In this document: piece after piece, positions 6,813 through 13,173 of the stretch
How positions within the stretch are numbered: the first letter of the stretch is position 1
Layout of the letters: every line of letters starts with the position of its first letter
Assembly (NCBI GenBank): GCA_903872005.1
Contig: CAIQJD010000490.1
Span: 1 to 13,173 of the forward strand
From: an uncultured bacterium
Lineage (GTDB): Bacteria > Chloroflexota > Anaerolineae > JACIWP01
Direction of reading: 5' to 3'
Length of the DNA: 13,173 nucleotides
Program-made: the position numbers and the translations under genes
Notes under the pieces: model-generated
What the model saw: the letters and a program-made list of their open reading frames with translations, nothing else
Told to the model about the DNA's origin: nothing
Database searches by the model: none

Positions 6813-8552
6813 TCAATCGGGCGCCGTAGCCCACGTCTCCGCGTGGATGGGCACCGTGAGGATCACCCGCGTGCCCCGCTCGCGCCCCTCGCTCAGCGAC
6901 TCAATCGCGAAGGCGGCTTCCAACATTTCCGAACGCTCACGCATGTTCAAGAGACCCAGGCTGCCACGTTCGTCGTAGGCCCCCTGCAAGTCAGCCATAC
7001 GGAACCCAACGCCATCATCTTCCACTTCGACGCGCAGCGCCGCCGGCTCCAACTTGAGCCGCACCCAGACATGCTCCGCTTTCGCATGACGCTTGATATT
7101 GTTGATCGCCTCTTGCACAATGGAGAACAGGGTGCGCTCGATGTGCGAATTCAGTCGGTTGGGCAAGGGATCCACGTCGAGATGCGCCGTGAAATTCTCG
7201 CTGGAGGCCAGTTGCTCCATGTATGACTGCAATGCCGGCACCAGGCCGCGCGTCTCCAAAATCAGCGGGCGCAACTCGAAGAGGAGCACGCGCGCCTGTC
7301 GCGTGGCCTGGCGCGTCAGATTCCGCACCGAATCCAGCTCCCGCAGCGCCTCTTCCGGCCGCTGCCGGATCAGCCGCTCCAGATGCTCCAGGTTCATGGA
7401 TATGGCGGCTAACAGTTGCACCGTGCCGTCATGCAGACTGCGGGCCAATTCCTTGCGAGCCGTCTCTTGCGCCTTGATCGTCCGGTCGCGCTCCTCACGT
7501 AACGACTGGTAGAGGCGCGCATTCTCGATGGCAATGGCGGCCTGGCCGGCCACCGTCAGCAATAGCTGCTCGTCTTCATGGTCAAAGCCTTCGCCGGAGT
7601 ACTTGTTCAATACTTCGAGTACGCCTACGGTCTTGCCTTTGATCTGCATGGGGACGCAAATGATCGAGTGGGTCAGAAAGCCGGTCTGCACGTCGAACTG
7701 CCAGGCATGGCGCGCGTCGTGAGAGACATCGTTGACGATGAGCGGCTTGCCCTGCGTCGCCACCCAGCCGACGATGCCCTTATCTATCGGCATCCGCTGG
7801 TGCAGCAGCACCGTCCCGCGTTCGCCCAGCGCGACTTCGAAGATCAGCTCGTGCCGCGGCGCGTCCACCAGCAGGAGCGACGCTGCGCCGGCGTTCAGGA
7901 TGCTGGCGGCCAGGCCGGTCGTGTGAATCAGGAGCTGGTTCAAGTCCAGCGTCGAAACCATGCTCTGGCCGATCTGAAAGAACAACTCCAGTTGCACCAC
8001 CTTTTGGCCGGTGGCAGCCAGATCATCTAGCGCGTGCGCCAGCGCCCCAATATTGGATACGGCGTTGTTGATCAGCCTGGGATAGTCCGCCGGCGGGGTC
8101 GCGGGCTTGGGGTAGGCCAACGTCAGGCAGCCGACCACTTCCTGGCCGGCCAGGAGCGGCGCATTGACCAGGACCGCCAGGCTATCGCCTTGCAGATGGA
8201 ACTCCGCCGGCGCAATCGGCCCATCCAGGCGCACCTGCTGCCGTTCCATCTGACTGGCAAGCGCCTTCTCCCAGATAGAGACCTGGTTCAGACCGGCCGG
8301 CGTCCACTCGCCACAGCGCAGAGTCAGCCCCTTCCCGCTCGCCAGGAAGATGGCGCCGCACGCGGCGCGACAATCCGCCGCCGCGTACTCCAACAGTTTC
8401 TCCAGGAACACCCGCACATTGCGCGGCGCGACAGCGTCTCCCAGGCCGGGCTGCGTAACGAAGCTGCGTGTAGATTCACGAGCCGCAAGACGATCTAGCA
8501 CATCGGGCCTCGCATGAACGAATCCGTCTCCCCGCACTTCGGTCGAACGCAC
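6813..8552 (-). CDS. Soluble GAF-domain histidine kinase, HisKA_3 (NarX/DevS-like) type
   Basis: The 579-aa product has no membrane segment. A divergent GAF-like region (about 45-175) is followed by a clear GAF domain (about 195-345; ends in the characteristic EDEQLLLTVAGQAAIAIENARLY), a short coiled linker and a HisKA_3 dimerisation/phosphoacceptor helix with LARSLHDGTVQ (His374). The HATPase domain shows the N box QEAINN (480-485), G1 DDGVGF (512-517) and GLLNMRERSEML (533-544). Such kinases normally phosphorylate NarL/LuxR-type response regulators, and none is seen nearby. The GTG start at 8552 directly follows the stop of the XRE gene, so translation is probably coupled; there is no good ribosome site and a later start (for example GTG at residue 18) is possible. 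Cytoplasmic signal sensing is inferred; the ligand is unknown. Confidence 0.93.
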   Translation of the reverse strand: MRSTEVRGDGFVHARPDVLDRLAARESTRSFVTQPGLGDAVAPRNVRVFLEKLLEYAAADCRAACGAIFLASGKGLTLRCGEWTPAGLNQVSIWEKALASQMERQQVRLDGPIAPAEFHLQGDSLAVLVNAPLLAGQEVVGCLTLAYPKPATPPADYPRLINNAVSNIGALAHALDDLAATGQKVVQLELFFQIGQSMVSTLDLNQLLIHTTGLAASILNAGAASLLLVDAPRHELIFEVALGERGTVLLHQRMPIDKGIVGWVATQGKPLIVNDVSHDARHAWQFDVQTGFLTHSIICVPMQIKGKTVGVLEVLNKYSGEGFDHEDEQLLLTVAGQAAIAIENARLYQSLREERDRTIKAQETARKELARSLHDGTVQLLAAISMNLEHLERLIRQRPEEALRELDSVRNLTRQATRQARVLLFELRPLILETRGLVPALQSYMEQLASSENFTAHLDVDPLPNRLNSHIERTLFSIVQEAINNIKRHAKAEHVWVRLKLEPAALRVEVEDDGVGFRMADLQGAYDERGSLGLLNMRERSEMLEAAFAIESLSEGRERGTRVILTVPIHAETWATAPD

Positions 8553-9221
8553 TCACAAGGTAATATCGAGGAGACCTTCCCCCACTTGCCGCAAGGTCTC
8601 CGTAGAGAGCGAGCTTAGCAAGATCGCCAAGCGCAGATACAAAACGTTGGAGGGACGCAAGACAAAATCGCGCACGTCCTCCGGGAGTTCTTTCAACATC
8701 TCCAGGGCGCGCTGGTCGCGATCCGAATCAGACACCAGCGCCTCATCCGCGAAGTAGGAGAGGGGCACATGCAGGAACTCGGCCAGGCGCTCCAACTGCG
8801 AGAAGGGGATATCCTCGCGGCCGAACTCGTAGTTGGTGAGGGCCTCGTTGGGGACATCCAGCACCCGCGCGCAATCGTTGAGGCGTTTGCCGGCCGCCAG
8901 CCGCGCCTGACGCAGAAGCACGCCGATCATGCGCCGGCGGATTGACAATTGCACCGCCGACGGGAGTGAGACTTCCACACTGGTCGCCGCGGCGCTGGCG
9001 ACCCACAGATTGCTCACCGGCACACCGAAGAGCCGGCTGAAGATCTCCAATTGCGGCAGCGTCGGCTCTGCTTGGCCGGCCTCAAAGGCCGCGACCTGTT
9101 CCGCCGGCGTGTCCACCGCGCTGGCGCAGGTCTCCAAACTCAGGCCGGCATTGAGCCGCGCCTTCCGCAACTGCACCCCCATGCTCTTGCGTCGCTCTCC
9201 GATGTCCACGCTGGTCGCCAT
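8553..9221 (-). CDS. XRE-family transcriptional regulator with two HTH domains
   Basis: The 222-aa product has two helix-turn-helix domains of the Cro/C1 type in tandem: about 14-70 (VQLRKARLNAGLSLETCASA...QVAAFEAGQAEPTLPQLEIFSRLFGV) and about 98-156 (IGVLLRQARLAAGKRLNDCARVL...LTNYEFGREDIPFSQLERLAEFLHV). A C-terminal region of about 65 residues, rich in Leu, has no recognised domain and may dimerise or contact the kinase. The start at 9221 has AGGAGG 5 bases upstream; the open frame extends to 9761 but crosses the promoter and the divergent gene. It is the first gene of an operon with the GAF kinase (no gap) and the TPR protein. Autoregulation from the shared intergenic region is likely but inferred. 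Confidence 0.92.
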   Translation of the reverse strand: MATSVDIGERRKSMGVQLRKARLNAGLSLETCASAVDTPAEQVAAFEAGQAEPTLPQLEIFSRLFGVPVSNLWVASAAATSVEVSLPSAVQLSIRRRMIGVLLRQARLAAGKRLNDCARVLDVPNEALTNYEFGREDIPFSQLERLAEFLHVPLSYFADEALVSDSDRDQRALEMLKELPEDVRDFVLRPSNVLYLRLAILLSSLSTETLRQVGEGLLDITL

Positions 9222-9226
9222 GCTCC

Positions 9227-9232
9227 CCTCCT
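9227..9232 (-). promoter_or_regulatory. Ribosome binding site that decides the XRE start
   Basis: The minus strand reads AGGAGG, 5 bases before ATG 9221-9219. This rejects the much longer upstream extension of the frame. Confidence 0.85.
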
Positions 9233-9292
9233 GGCCCTTGAGATCGCCCAGAACACCCCGTGCGCGCTCGACGATCGGCGCGCGCCATTCCC

Positions 9293-9353
9293 CAGAATGA
9301 ACATTTACGTGATTATACCACACTCCCGGCTGCTGGACAATCCATTCATTCTG
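9293..9353. repeat. 9-bp inverted repeat bracketing both divergent promoters
   Basis: CAGAATGAA (9293-9301) and its exact reverse complement TTCATTCTG (9345-9353) are centred 52 bases apart, about five helical turns. The left copy lies at the predicted transcription start of the XRE operon; the right copy lies in the spacer of the DUF362-operon promoter. They are candidate operators for the double-HTH regulator. The short direct repeat GATTATA (9311-9317 and 9354-9360) contains the -10 regions and probably reflects them only. Confidence 0.5.
9312..9340 (-). promoter_or_regulatory. Promoter of the XRE-kinase-TPR operon
   Basis: The minus strand has TTGTCC (9340-9335), a 17-base spacer and a perfect TATAAT (9317-9312). 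Transcription would start near 9305, about 84 bases before the XRE ATG. The -35 box overlaps the -35 box of the opposing promoter by five bases. Confidence 0.75.
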
Positions 9354-9362
9354 GATTATACT
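9334..9362 (+). promoter_or_regulatory. Promoter of the DUF362-PHP-PrsW operon
   Basis: TGGACA (9334-9339), a 17-base spacer and TATACT (9357-9362) predict a start near 9369, about 45 bases before the DUF362 ATG. It is back to back with the XRE promoter. Confidence 0.75.
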
Positions 9363-9413
9363 TTTCCTGAATCGTGCGCCATCGTCCGCCGAAAGCAGAA
9401 AGGAGGCTTCGGC

Positions 9414-10640
9414 ATGCTCGGAAAGGAATTCGCCGGCCGCGGCAAGGTGGCCGTCCTCAAAACGACGCCGGCCACCGTTTTGGAAGACTATGCCCGGCTG
9501 CTCCATTTGGCCGGCTATCAACAGGCCCTGCCGCGTGACCGCGAGACGATCCTGAAAGTCAATATCTCCTGGCAGACCTGGTATCCGGCCTGCTCTACCG
9601 CGCCCTGGCAACTGGAGGGCGTTGTGCGCGCGTTGCAGAGCGACGGGTACCGCAACCTCATCGCCGGCCACAACCGCACCGTCGTCGTGGATGCCTACGT
9701 GGGCGAGCGCAACAACAAGCATAAACCCATTGTAGACGCGTATGGCCTCCGTAATGTACACCTGTATGAGCCTTATGTCAAATGGGTGCGCTATGAACCC
9801 AGGTCCCCGCTCCTGGCGCTGGACAAAGTCTTTCCCGAAGGCATCTATATCCCGGAGCTATTCATCGGTCGCAACATCATCCAACTTCCCACGGTCAAGA
9901 CCCACGTCTTCACCGTCATCACCGGCGCCATGAAGAACGCCTTCGGCGGCTTGCTCAATGAGCAGCGCCATCGCACCCATGCCATGCTCGACGAGACGCT
10001 GGTGGACCTGCTGCAAATACAGCAGGAAATCCATAGCGGCATCTTCGCCGTCATGGACGGGACCTTCGCCGGCGACGGGCCAGGCCCGCGCGCCATGCGC
10101 TGGCATCAGAAGGACATCATCCTCGCCTCGGCCGACCAGGTCGCCATTGACGCCATCTCGGCTCAATTGCAGGGCTTTGACCCCCTCTCGCTCCCCTTCA
10201 TCCGGCTGGCCCACGAACGCGGTCTCGGCGTCGGCGATCCCAAAGACATCGAAATCGTCGGCCACGACATCTCCGGCGAAGACTGGCATTTCGTGCAAGA
10301 AGAGACTTTCGCCAGCCGCGGCCAGAAGGCCATCTATCACGGCGCGCTGAAACCCTTCGAGCATCTCTTGCTGCGGACGCCCCTGGTCCCCTGGTCCTAC
10401 TTCGCCTCCAACCTGTACCACAATGTCTACTGGTTCCCCGTCGTCGGCCGGCGCCGCGTCATCGAGGCGCTCAAGACACCCTGGGGCCAACTGTTCCAAA
10501 ACTATGGCGACGGTCGTGTGGTATTACCCGGCATTGAGCCGCGCACCGCCGCGTTGGCCGCCGGCGGCGCGTTGGCGGCCGTAGCCGCAGTGGGCCTCAT
10601 CGCCCGCGCCCTCACCCGCCGGCGCAGAAATCAGGGGTAG
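9414..10640 (+). CDS. DUF362 domain-containing protein with a C-terminal membrane tail
   Basis: The 408-aa product matches the DUF362 pattern as I recall it: ILKVNISW (46-53) near the N-terminus, then IIQLPTVKTHVFTVITGAMKNAFGGLL (155-181, two lysines and the MKNxFG block), VMDGTFAGDGPGP (213-225) and ILASADQVAIDAISA (236-250). The family's biochemical function is not established. Many members carry a 4Fe-4S ferredoxin domain; no CxxCxxC cluster is present here. Residues about 378-397 are Ala/Gly/Leu/Val-rich and hydrophobic, followed by RRRRNQG, which suggests a tail anchor with the main domain in the cytoplasm. AAAGGAGG lies 7 bases before the ATG at 9414. It is the first gene of the plus-strand operon, 7 bases before the PHP gene. 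Confidence 0.9.
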   Translation: MLGKEFAGRGKVAVLKTTPATVLEDYARLLHLAGYQQALPRDRETILKVNISWQTWYPACSTAPWQLEGVVRALQSDGYRNLIAGHNRTVVVDAYVGERNNKHKPIVDAYGLRNVHLYEPYVKWVRYEPRSPLLALDKVFPEGIYIPELFIGRNIIQLPTVKTHVFTVITGAMKNAFGGLLNEQRHRTHAMLDETLVDLLQIQQEIHSGIFAVMDGTFAGDGPGPRAMRWHQKDIILASADQVAIDAISAQLQGFDPLSLPFIRLAHERGLGVGDPKDIEIVGHDISGEDWHFVQEETFASRGQKAIYHGALKPFEHLLLRTPLVPWSYFASNLYHNVYWFPVVGRRRVIEALKTPWGQLFQNYGDGRVVLPGIEPRTAALAAGGALAAVAAVGLIARALTRRRRNQG

Positions 10641-10647
10641 CCGACCG

Positions 10648-11310
10648 ATGCGTATTGACTTCCACGTTCACTCGCACTGCTCGCGCGATGGCTTGGCCGC
10701 GCCGGCCGCCATCGTGGCCGCCGCCCGCGCCGCCGGCCTGGACAAGATCGCCATAACCGACCACAACACGCTCCGGGGCGCGTGGGCTGTGCGCGAGCTG
10801 GCCCCGGAGCTGGTCATCATGGGCGAAGAAGTCCGCACCGACGCCGGCGAGCTGATCGCCTTCTTCGTCGAAGAAGAAGTGCCGGCCGACCTGGCGTTGG
10901 ACGAGGCTATCCGCCGGCTGCGCGCCCAGGGCGCGGTCATCGGCGTCTCGCACCCCCTGGACAGGCTGCGTCGCGAAGCGATGGGCTTGCAACATGTCCT
11001 GCGTATCATAGACCGGCTCGACTTTCTGGAGACCTACAACTCGCGCTGCCTGCTGGCGGATGACAACCGGCGCGCCGCCGCCCTGGCGCAGGCGCATGGC
11101 CTGCCCGGCAGCGCCGGCAGCGACGCCCACAACGCCGGCCACATCGGGCGCGCCTACGTCGAAATGCCGGCTTTCACCGACGCGACGACCTTCCTGGAGA
11201 GCTTACGCCGCGGGACGATCCACGGCCGGCCCAGCGGAGTATTTGTGCATTTCCTGAGCACGTATGCCAAATGGCGCCGGCGCATCGCCGGCAAAAGGCA
11301 GCGAGCATGA
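10648..11310 (+). CDS. PHP-domain metal-dependent phosphoesterase
   Basis: The 220-aa product is a stand-alone PHP domain, a metal-dependent phosphoesterase fold. Metal-binding motifs visible in order are HVHSHCSRDG (H6, H8), ITDHNT (D38, H39), GEEV (E60/E61), SHP (H102), ETYNSR (about 128-133) and GSDAHN (D159, H161). The C-terminus ends in a basic stretch (KWRRRIAGKRQRA). This set fits PHP phosphoesterases of the type often annotated as nucleoside monophosphate or histidinol-phosphate-like phosphatases; the substrate cannot be told. The start is 7 bases after the DUF362 stop, with only a weak ribosome site, so coupling to upstream translation is likely. Its last bases overlap the start of the PrsW gene (ATGA). 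Confidence 0.92.
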   Translation: MRIDFHVHSHCSRDGLAAPAAIVAAARAAGLDKIAITDHNTLRGAWAVRELAPELVIMGEEVRTDAGELIAFFVEEEVPADLALDEAIRRLRAQGAVIGVSHPLDRLRREAMGLQHVLRIIDRLDFLETYNSRCLLADDNRRAAALAQAHGLPGSAGSDAHNAGHIGRAYVEMPAFTDATTFLESLRRGTIHGRPSGVFVHFLSTYAKWRRRIAGKRQRA

Positions 11311-12329
11311 CCGGCACAACGCTGGCAAATGGCATCCTCCTATCCCTGGTCGCGGCCATTGTGCCCACCATCCTCTACGTGCTGCTGGTGCGCTGGCTAG
11401 ATCGTTATGAGCGCGAGCCGGCGTGGCTCCTGGGTGCAGCCTTCGTCTGGGGCGCAGTGCCGGCGATCATCGGCTCTCTCGTCCTGGAGCTGATCGTGGG
11501 CCTGCCGCTGAACGCGCTGTTCAACGGACTGACCTACGAGGTCGCGCAGGCCAGCGCCATCGCGCCCATCGTGGAAGAATCGCTCAAGGCGCTGGGGCTG
11601 CTCGGACTGCTGCTCCTCTTCCGCGCCGAATTCGACGATACGCTGGATGGCGTCGTCTACGGGGCCTTGATTGGCTTCGGCTTCGCCATGACCGAGAACT
11701 TCTTCTACTACTTGAATGCCTTCTCTGATGGCGGCGCCGCCCACCTGGCGCAGTTGATCTTCCTGCGCGCCGGCGTCTTCGGTTTCACCCATGCCTTCTT
11801 CACCGGCGTGTTCGGCGCCGGCCTGGGCTACGCGCGCGGCGGCGCGGCCGGCGTCAAGGGCTGGAGCGCGCCGATTTTGGCCCTCGGCGCGGCCATGGGC
11901 TTCCACGCCCTGCACAACTTCGGGGCAGCCATCACCAGTCAAGTGGTCGCCGGCATCCTCCTCAGCCTCTTCAACATCGCCGCCGGCGTACTCATCCTCA
12001 TCGGCATCGTCCTGTGGGCCTTGGCCCAGGAGCGTCGCTGGATCGCCGAAGAACTCAGAGATGAGATCAACGTCTCGCTCACCAGCGGCGAATATGAGTT
12101 GCTGACGCGCAAACGCGCCGTGCTGGCCCGCAAGACTGGCCCACTGGCCTGTATCGGCGGAAAGCGCGTGTCGTTGCTGGTGGAGCTGGCTCGCGTGACC
12201 ACCGAATTGGCTTTCCGCAAGCGCCGAGTGCGCGCCGGCGATGCCAGCGCCGAGAATCTCGACGCCATCGCCAAGCTGCGCGACCAGATCGGCGCGTTGC
12301 GCCGGGCGGCCGTGCCTCTGGCGCGCTGA
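11307..12329 (+). CDS. PrsW family intramembrane metalloprotease
   Basis: The 340-aa protein has about seven to eight hydrophobic segments in residues 8-240. It carries PrsW (M82) signatures: APIVEESLKALGL (86-98, Glu pair 90/91 and Lys94), DGVVYGALIGFGFAMTENFFYY (114-135, with E130-N131), FTHAFFTG (160-167, H162) and GFHALHNF (199-205, H200 and H203). In Bacillus, PrsW starts cleavage of the anti-sigma factor RsiW; here the target is unknown and no anti-sigma factor is in view. Residues about 241-340 form a charged soluble tail with predicted helices, longer than I expect for the minimal domain. The start at 11307 overlaps the PHP stop as ATGA and has AAAGG upstream. The in-frame ATG at 11271 lies inside the PHP gene and is less likely. 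Confidence 0.92.
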   Translation: MTGTTLANGILLSLVAAIVPTILYVLLVRWLDRYEREPAWLLGAAFVWGAVPAIIGSLVLELIVGLPLNALFNGLTYEVAQASAIAPIVEESLKALGLLGLLLLFRAEFDDTLDGVVYGALIGFGFAMTENFFYYLNAFSDGGAAHLAQLIFLRAGVFGFTHAFFTGVFGAGLGYARGGAAGVKGWSAPILALGAAMGFHALHNFGAAITSQVVAGILLSLFNIAAGVLILIGIVLWALAQERRWIAEELRDEINVSLTSGEYELLTRKRAVLARKTGPLACIGGKRVSLLVELARVTTELAFRKRRVRAGDASAENLDAIAKLRDQIGALRRAAVPLAR

Positions 12330-12332
12330 CTG

Positions 12333-12360
12333 CATATTTCACAAGACATATTTCACAAGA
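12333..12360. repeat. Perfect 14-bp tandem duplication between two genes
   Basis: CATATTTCACAAGA occurs twice without a gap (12333-12346 and 12347-12360). It lies in the 48-base space between the PrsW stop and the next start, just upstream of the AAGGAGG site, and is AT-rich against a GC-rich background. It could be a regulator site or a replication-slippage duplication. Confidence 0.9.
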
Positions 12361-12377
12361 AAGGAGGCGCTGCGCAG

Positions 12378-12755
12378 ATGCGTAAGATCAAGATCAGCGC
12401 CGCCGGCGTGACCGTCGTCGCCGATCTGAAGGACAATCAGACCGCCGACGCGATCTGGGCGGCTTTACCCATCGAAGCGACGGGCAGCACCTGGGGCGAT
12501 GAGATCTACTTCTCGACCTCCGTGCGCCTGGAGGAAGCCCCCGACGCCCAGGAGGTAGTGGAATTGGGCGACCTGGGCTATTGGCCGCCGGGCAAAGCCT
12601 TTTGCATCTTCTATGGCCGCACGCCGGCCAGCATGGGCAATGAGATCCGGCCAGCCAGCCCGGTCAATGTCTTCGGTCACATCAGCGGCGATGCGACCGT
12701 CTTCAAGAAGGCGCGCGGGAGCGTCCGCGTGCGCGTTGAAAAAGCTGTTGAGTAG
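12378..12755 (+). CDS. Cyclophilin-like fold protein
   Basis: The 125-aa product resembles the small cyclophilin-like family of unknown function (as I recall, formerly DUF369, structure known from Thermotoga). Diagnostic stretches are DNQTADAIWAALPI (19-32), STWGDEIYF (37-45), LGDLGYWPPGKAFCIFYG (63-80), TPAS (82-85) and IRPASPVNVFGHISGD (90-105). It has the beta-barrel pattern of cyclophilins, but I cannot assign prolyl isomerase activity. There is no signal peptide. AAGGAGG lies 10 bases before the ATG, a rather long spacing. It is separated from the PrsW gene by a 14-bp tandem repeat and from the next gene by 33 bases. It may belong with the downstream gene to a small-molecule pathway rather than with the membrane genes upstream. 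Confidence 0.85.
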   Translation: MRKIKISAAGVTVVADLKDNQTADAIWAALPIEATGSTWGDEIYFSTSVRLEEAPDAQEVVELGDLGYWPPGKAFCIFYGRTPASMGNEIRPASPVNVFGHISGDATVFKKARGSVRVRVEKAVE

Positions 12756-12788
12756 GCAACTACGAATCTCTCTTTGGAGGCATACACA

Positions 12789-13173
12789 ATGGACAGAACG
12801 TGGGACGGCATCTGCAAAGTCGGCATCGTGCAATTCATGATTTACCCGGCCGTGATGAAGGGAACCGGCCCGGTGGTCGAAACGATCACCAAGATCGCCG
12901 CCGATGACTTCTTCGGCTCCATGGAAATCACCCACATCGAAGACCCCGAAGCCCGCAAGCAGGTCGCCGGCATCATTGCCGCCTCGCACATGGCCGTCGG
13001 CTACGGCGCGCAGCCGGTGCTCCTGTCGCGCAAGCTCAATCTCAACCACCTCGATCAGGCTGAGCGGATGAAAGCCGTCGAGACGATCCAGGGCTGCGTG
13101 GACGAGTGCCTGGAGTTGGGCATCAACAAGCTGGCCTTCCTGAGCGGCCGCGACCCCGGCGACGCCGATCGGC
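12789..13173 (+). CDS. Probable sugar-phosphate isomerase/epimerase-like TIM-barrel protein, C-terminus cut off
   Basis: An ATG at 12789 opens a frame of 128 codons that runs off the right edge. TTGGAGG lies 8 bases upstream. The translated start (MDRTWDGICKVGIVQFMIYP) leads into a first strand followed by ITHIEDPEARKQV (about 48-60), a segment with AVGYGAQPVLLSRKLNLNHLD (about 69-89), then a helix and the strand INKLAFLSGRDPGD (about 112-125). This alternating beta-alpha pattern is typical of the xylose isomerase-like TIM-barrel superfamily (AP endonuclease 2 fold). The metal ligands would be further on and cannot be checked. It follows the cyclophilin-like gene by 33 bases and is likely cotranscribed. 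The assignment rests on fold pattern alone and the substrate is unknown. Confidence 0.7.
   Translation, partial: MDRTWDGICKVGIVQFMIYPAVMKGTGPVVETITKIAADDFFGSMEITHIEDPEARKQVAGIIAASHMAVGYGAQPVLLSRKLNLNHLDQAERMKAVETIQGCVDECLELGINKLAFLSGRDPGDADR

Noticed and set aside
9051..9413. 121-residue N-terminal extension of the DUF362 frame
   Set aside because: It overlaps the XRE gene and the divergent promoters; AAAGGAGG sits 7 bases before ATG 9414.
9222..9761. N-terminal extension of the XRE frame by 180 residues
   Set aside because: It runs antisense through the DUF362 gene and across both promoters; a good ribosome site and the start of recognisable HTH sequence place the start at 9221.
11397..12335. 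312-codon minus-strand frame over the PrsW gene
   Set aside because: It mirrors the PrsW coding frame, has Gln/Glu/Ala-biased shadow composition, and shows no domain.

Overview
The window is GC-rich bacterial chromosomal DNA with a very strong excess of the palindrome GCCGGC in coding and non-coding sequence. The gene families present (a two-S1-domain protein, an EF-G-2-type factor, a PrsW-family membrane protease, DUF362, a GAF/HisKA_3 kinase, a TPR protein) and the base composition would suit a member of the Chloroflexota, perhaps Anaerolineae-like. That assignment is an inference from general resemblance, not from a marker search. I see no rRNA, tRNA, CRISPR array, insertion sequence or phage gene.

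Left part, minus strand (1-3734). recA (3734-2595) has a textbook sigma-70-type promoter with a palindrome between its -35 and -10 boxes, and ends at a 12-bp hairpin terminator. An independently promoted gene follows for a 259-aa protein with two S1 RNA-binding domains (2416-1637); its promoter lies inside the longest open frame, which shows that the long frame's N-terminus is not real. It ends at a strong terminator with a T7 tract. Next come an Old Yellow Enzyme-type flavin oxidoreductase (1473-388) and, four bases later, a short-chain dehydrogenase/reductase that runs off the left edge (383-1), probably a two-gene redox unit.

Middle (3735-6227). A 303-base intergenic region holds divergent promoters for recA and for an EF-G-like translational GTPase (4038-6116, plus strand). 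The GTPase carries the DAPGY form of the G3 motif typical of the EF-G-2 branch instead of DTPGH. A 15-bp hairpin plus T5 ends this gene and faces the end of the next minus-strand operon.

Right part (6228-13173). A tight minus-strand operon encodes a double-HTH XRE regulator (9221-8553), a soluble GAF/HisKA_3 histidine kinase (8552-6813) and a small TPR protein (6785-6228), with no response regulator in view. Divergent from it is a plus-strand operon: a DUF362 protein with a C-terminal membrane tail (9414-10640), a PHP-domain metal-dependent phosphoesterase (10648-11310), a PrsW-type intramembrane protease (11307-12329, ATGA overlap), a cyclophilin-like-fold protein (12378-12755), and the start of a protein that resembles TIM-barrel sugar-phosphate isomerases/epimerases (12789 to the right edge). 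The two operons share one stretch of DNA in which both promoters use overlapping -35 hexamers, flanked by a 9-bp inverted repeat. This layout suggests that the XRE regulator and kinase control the membrane-linked operon opposite them. It is the part of the window most likely to be an undescribed system.
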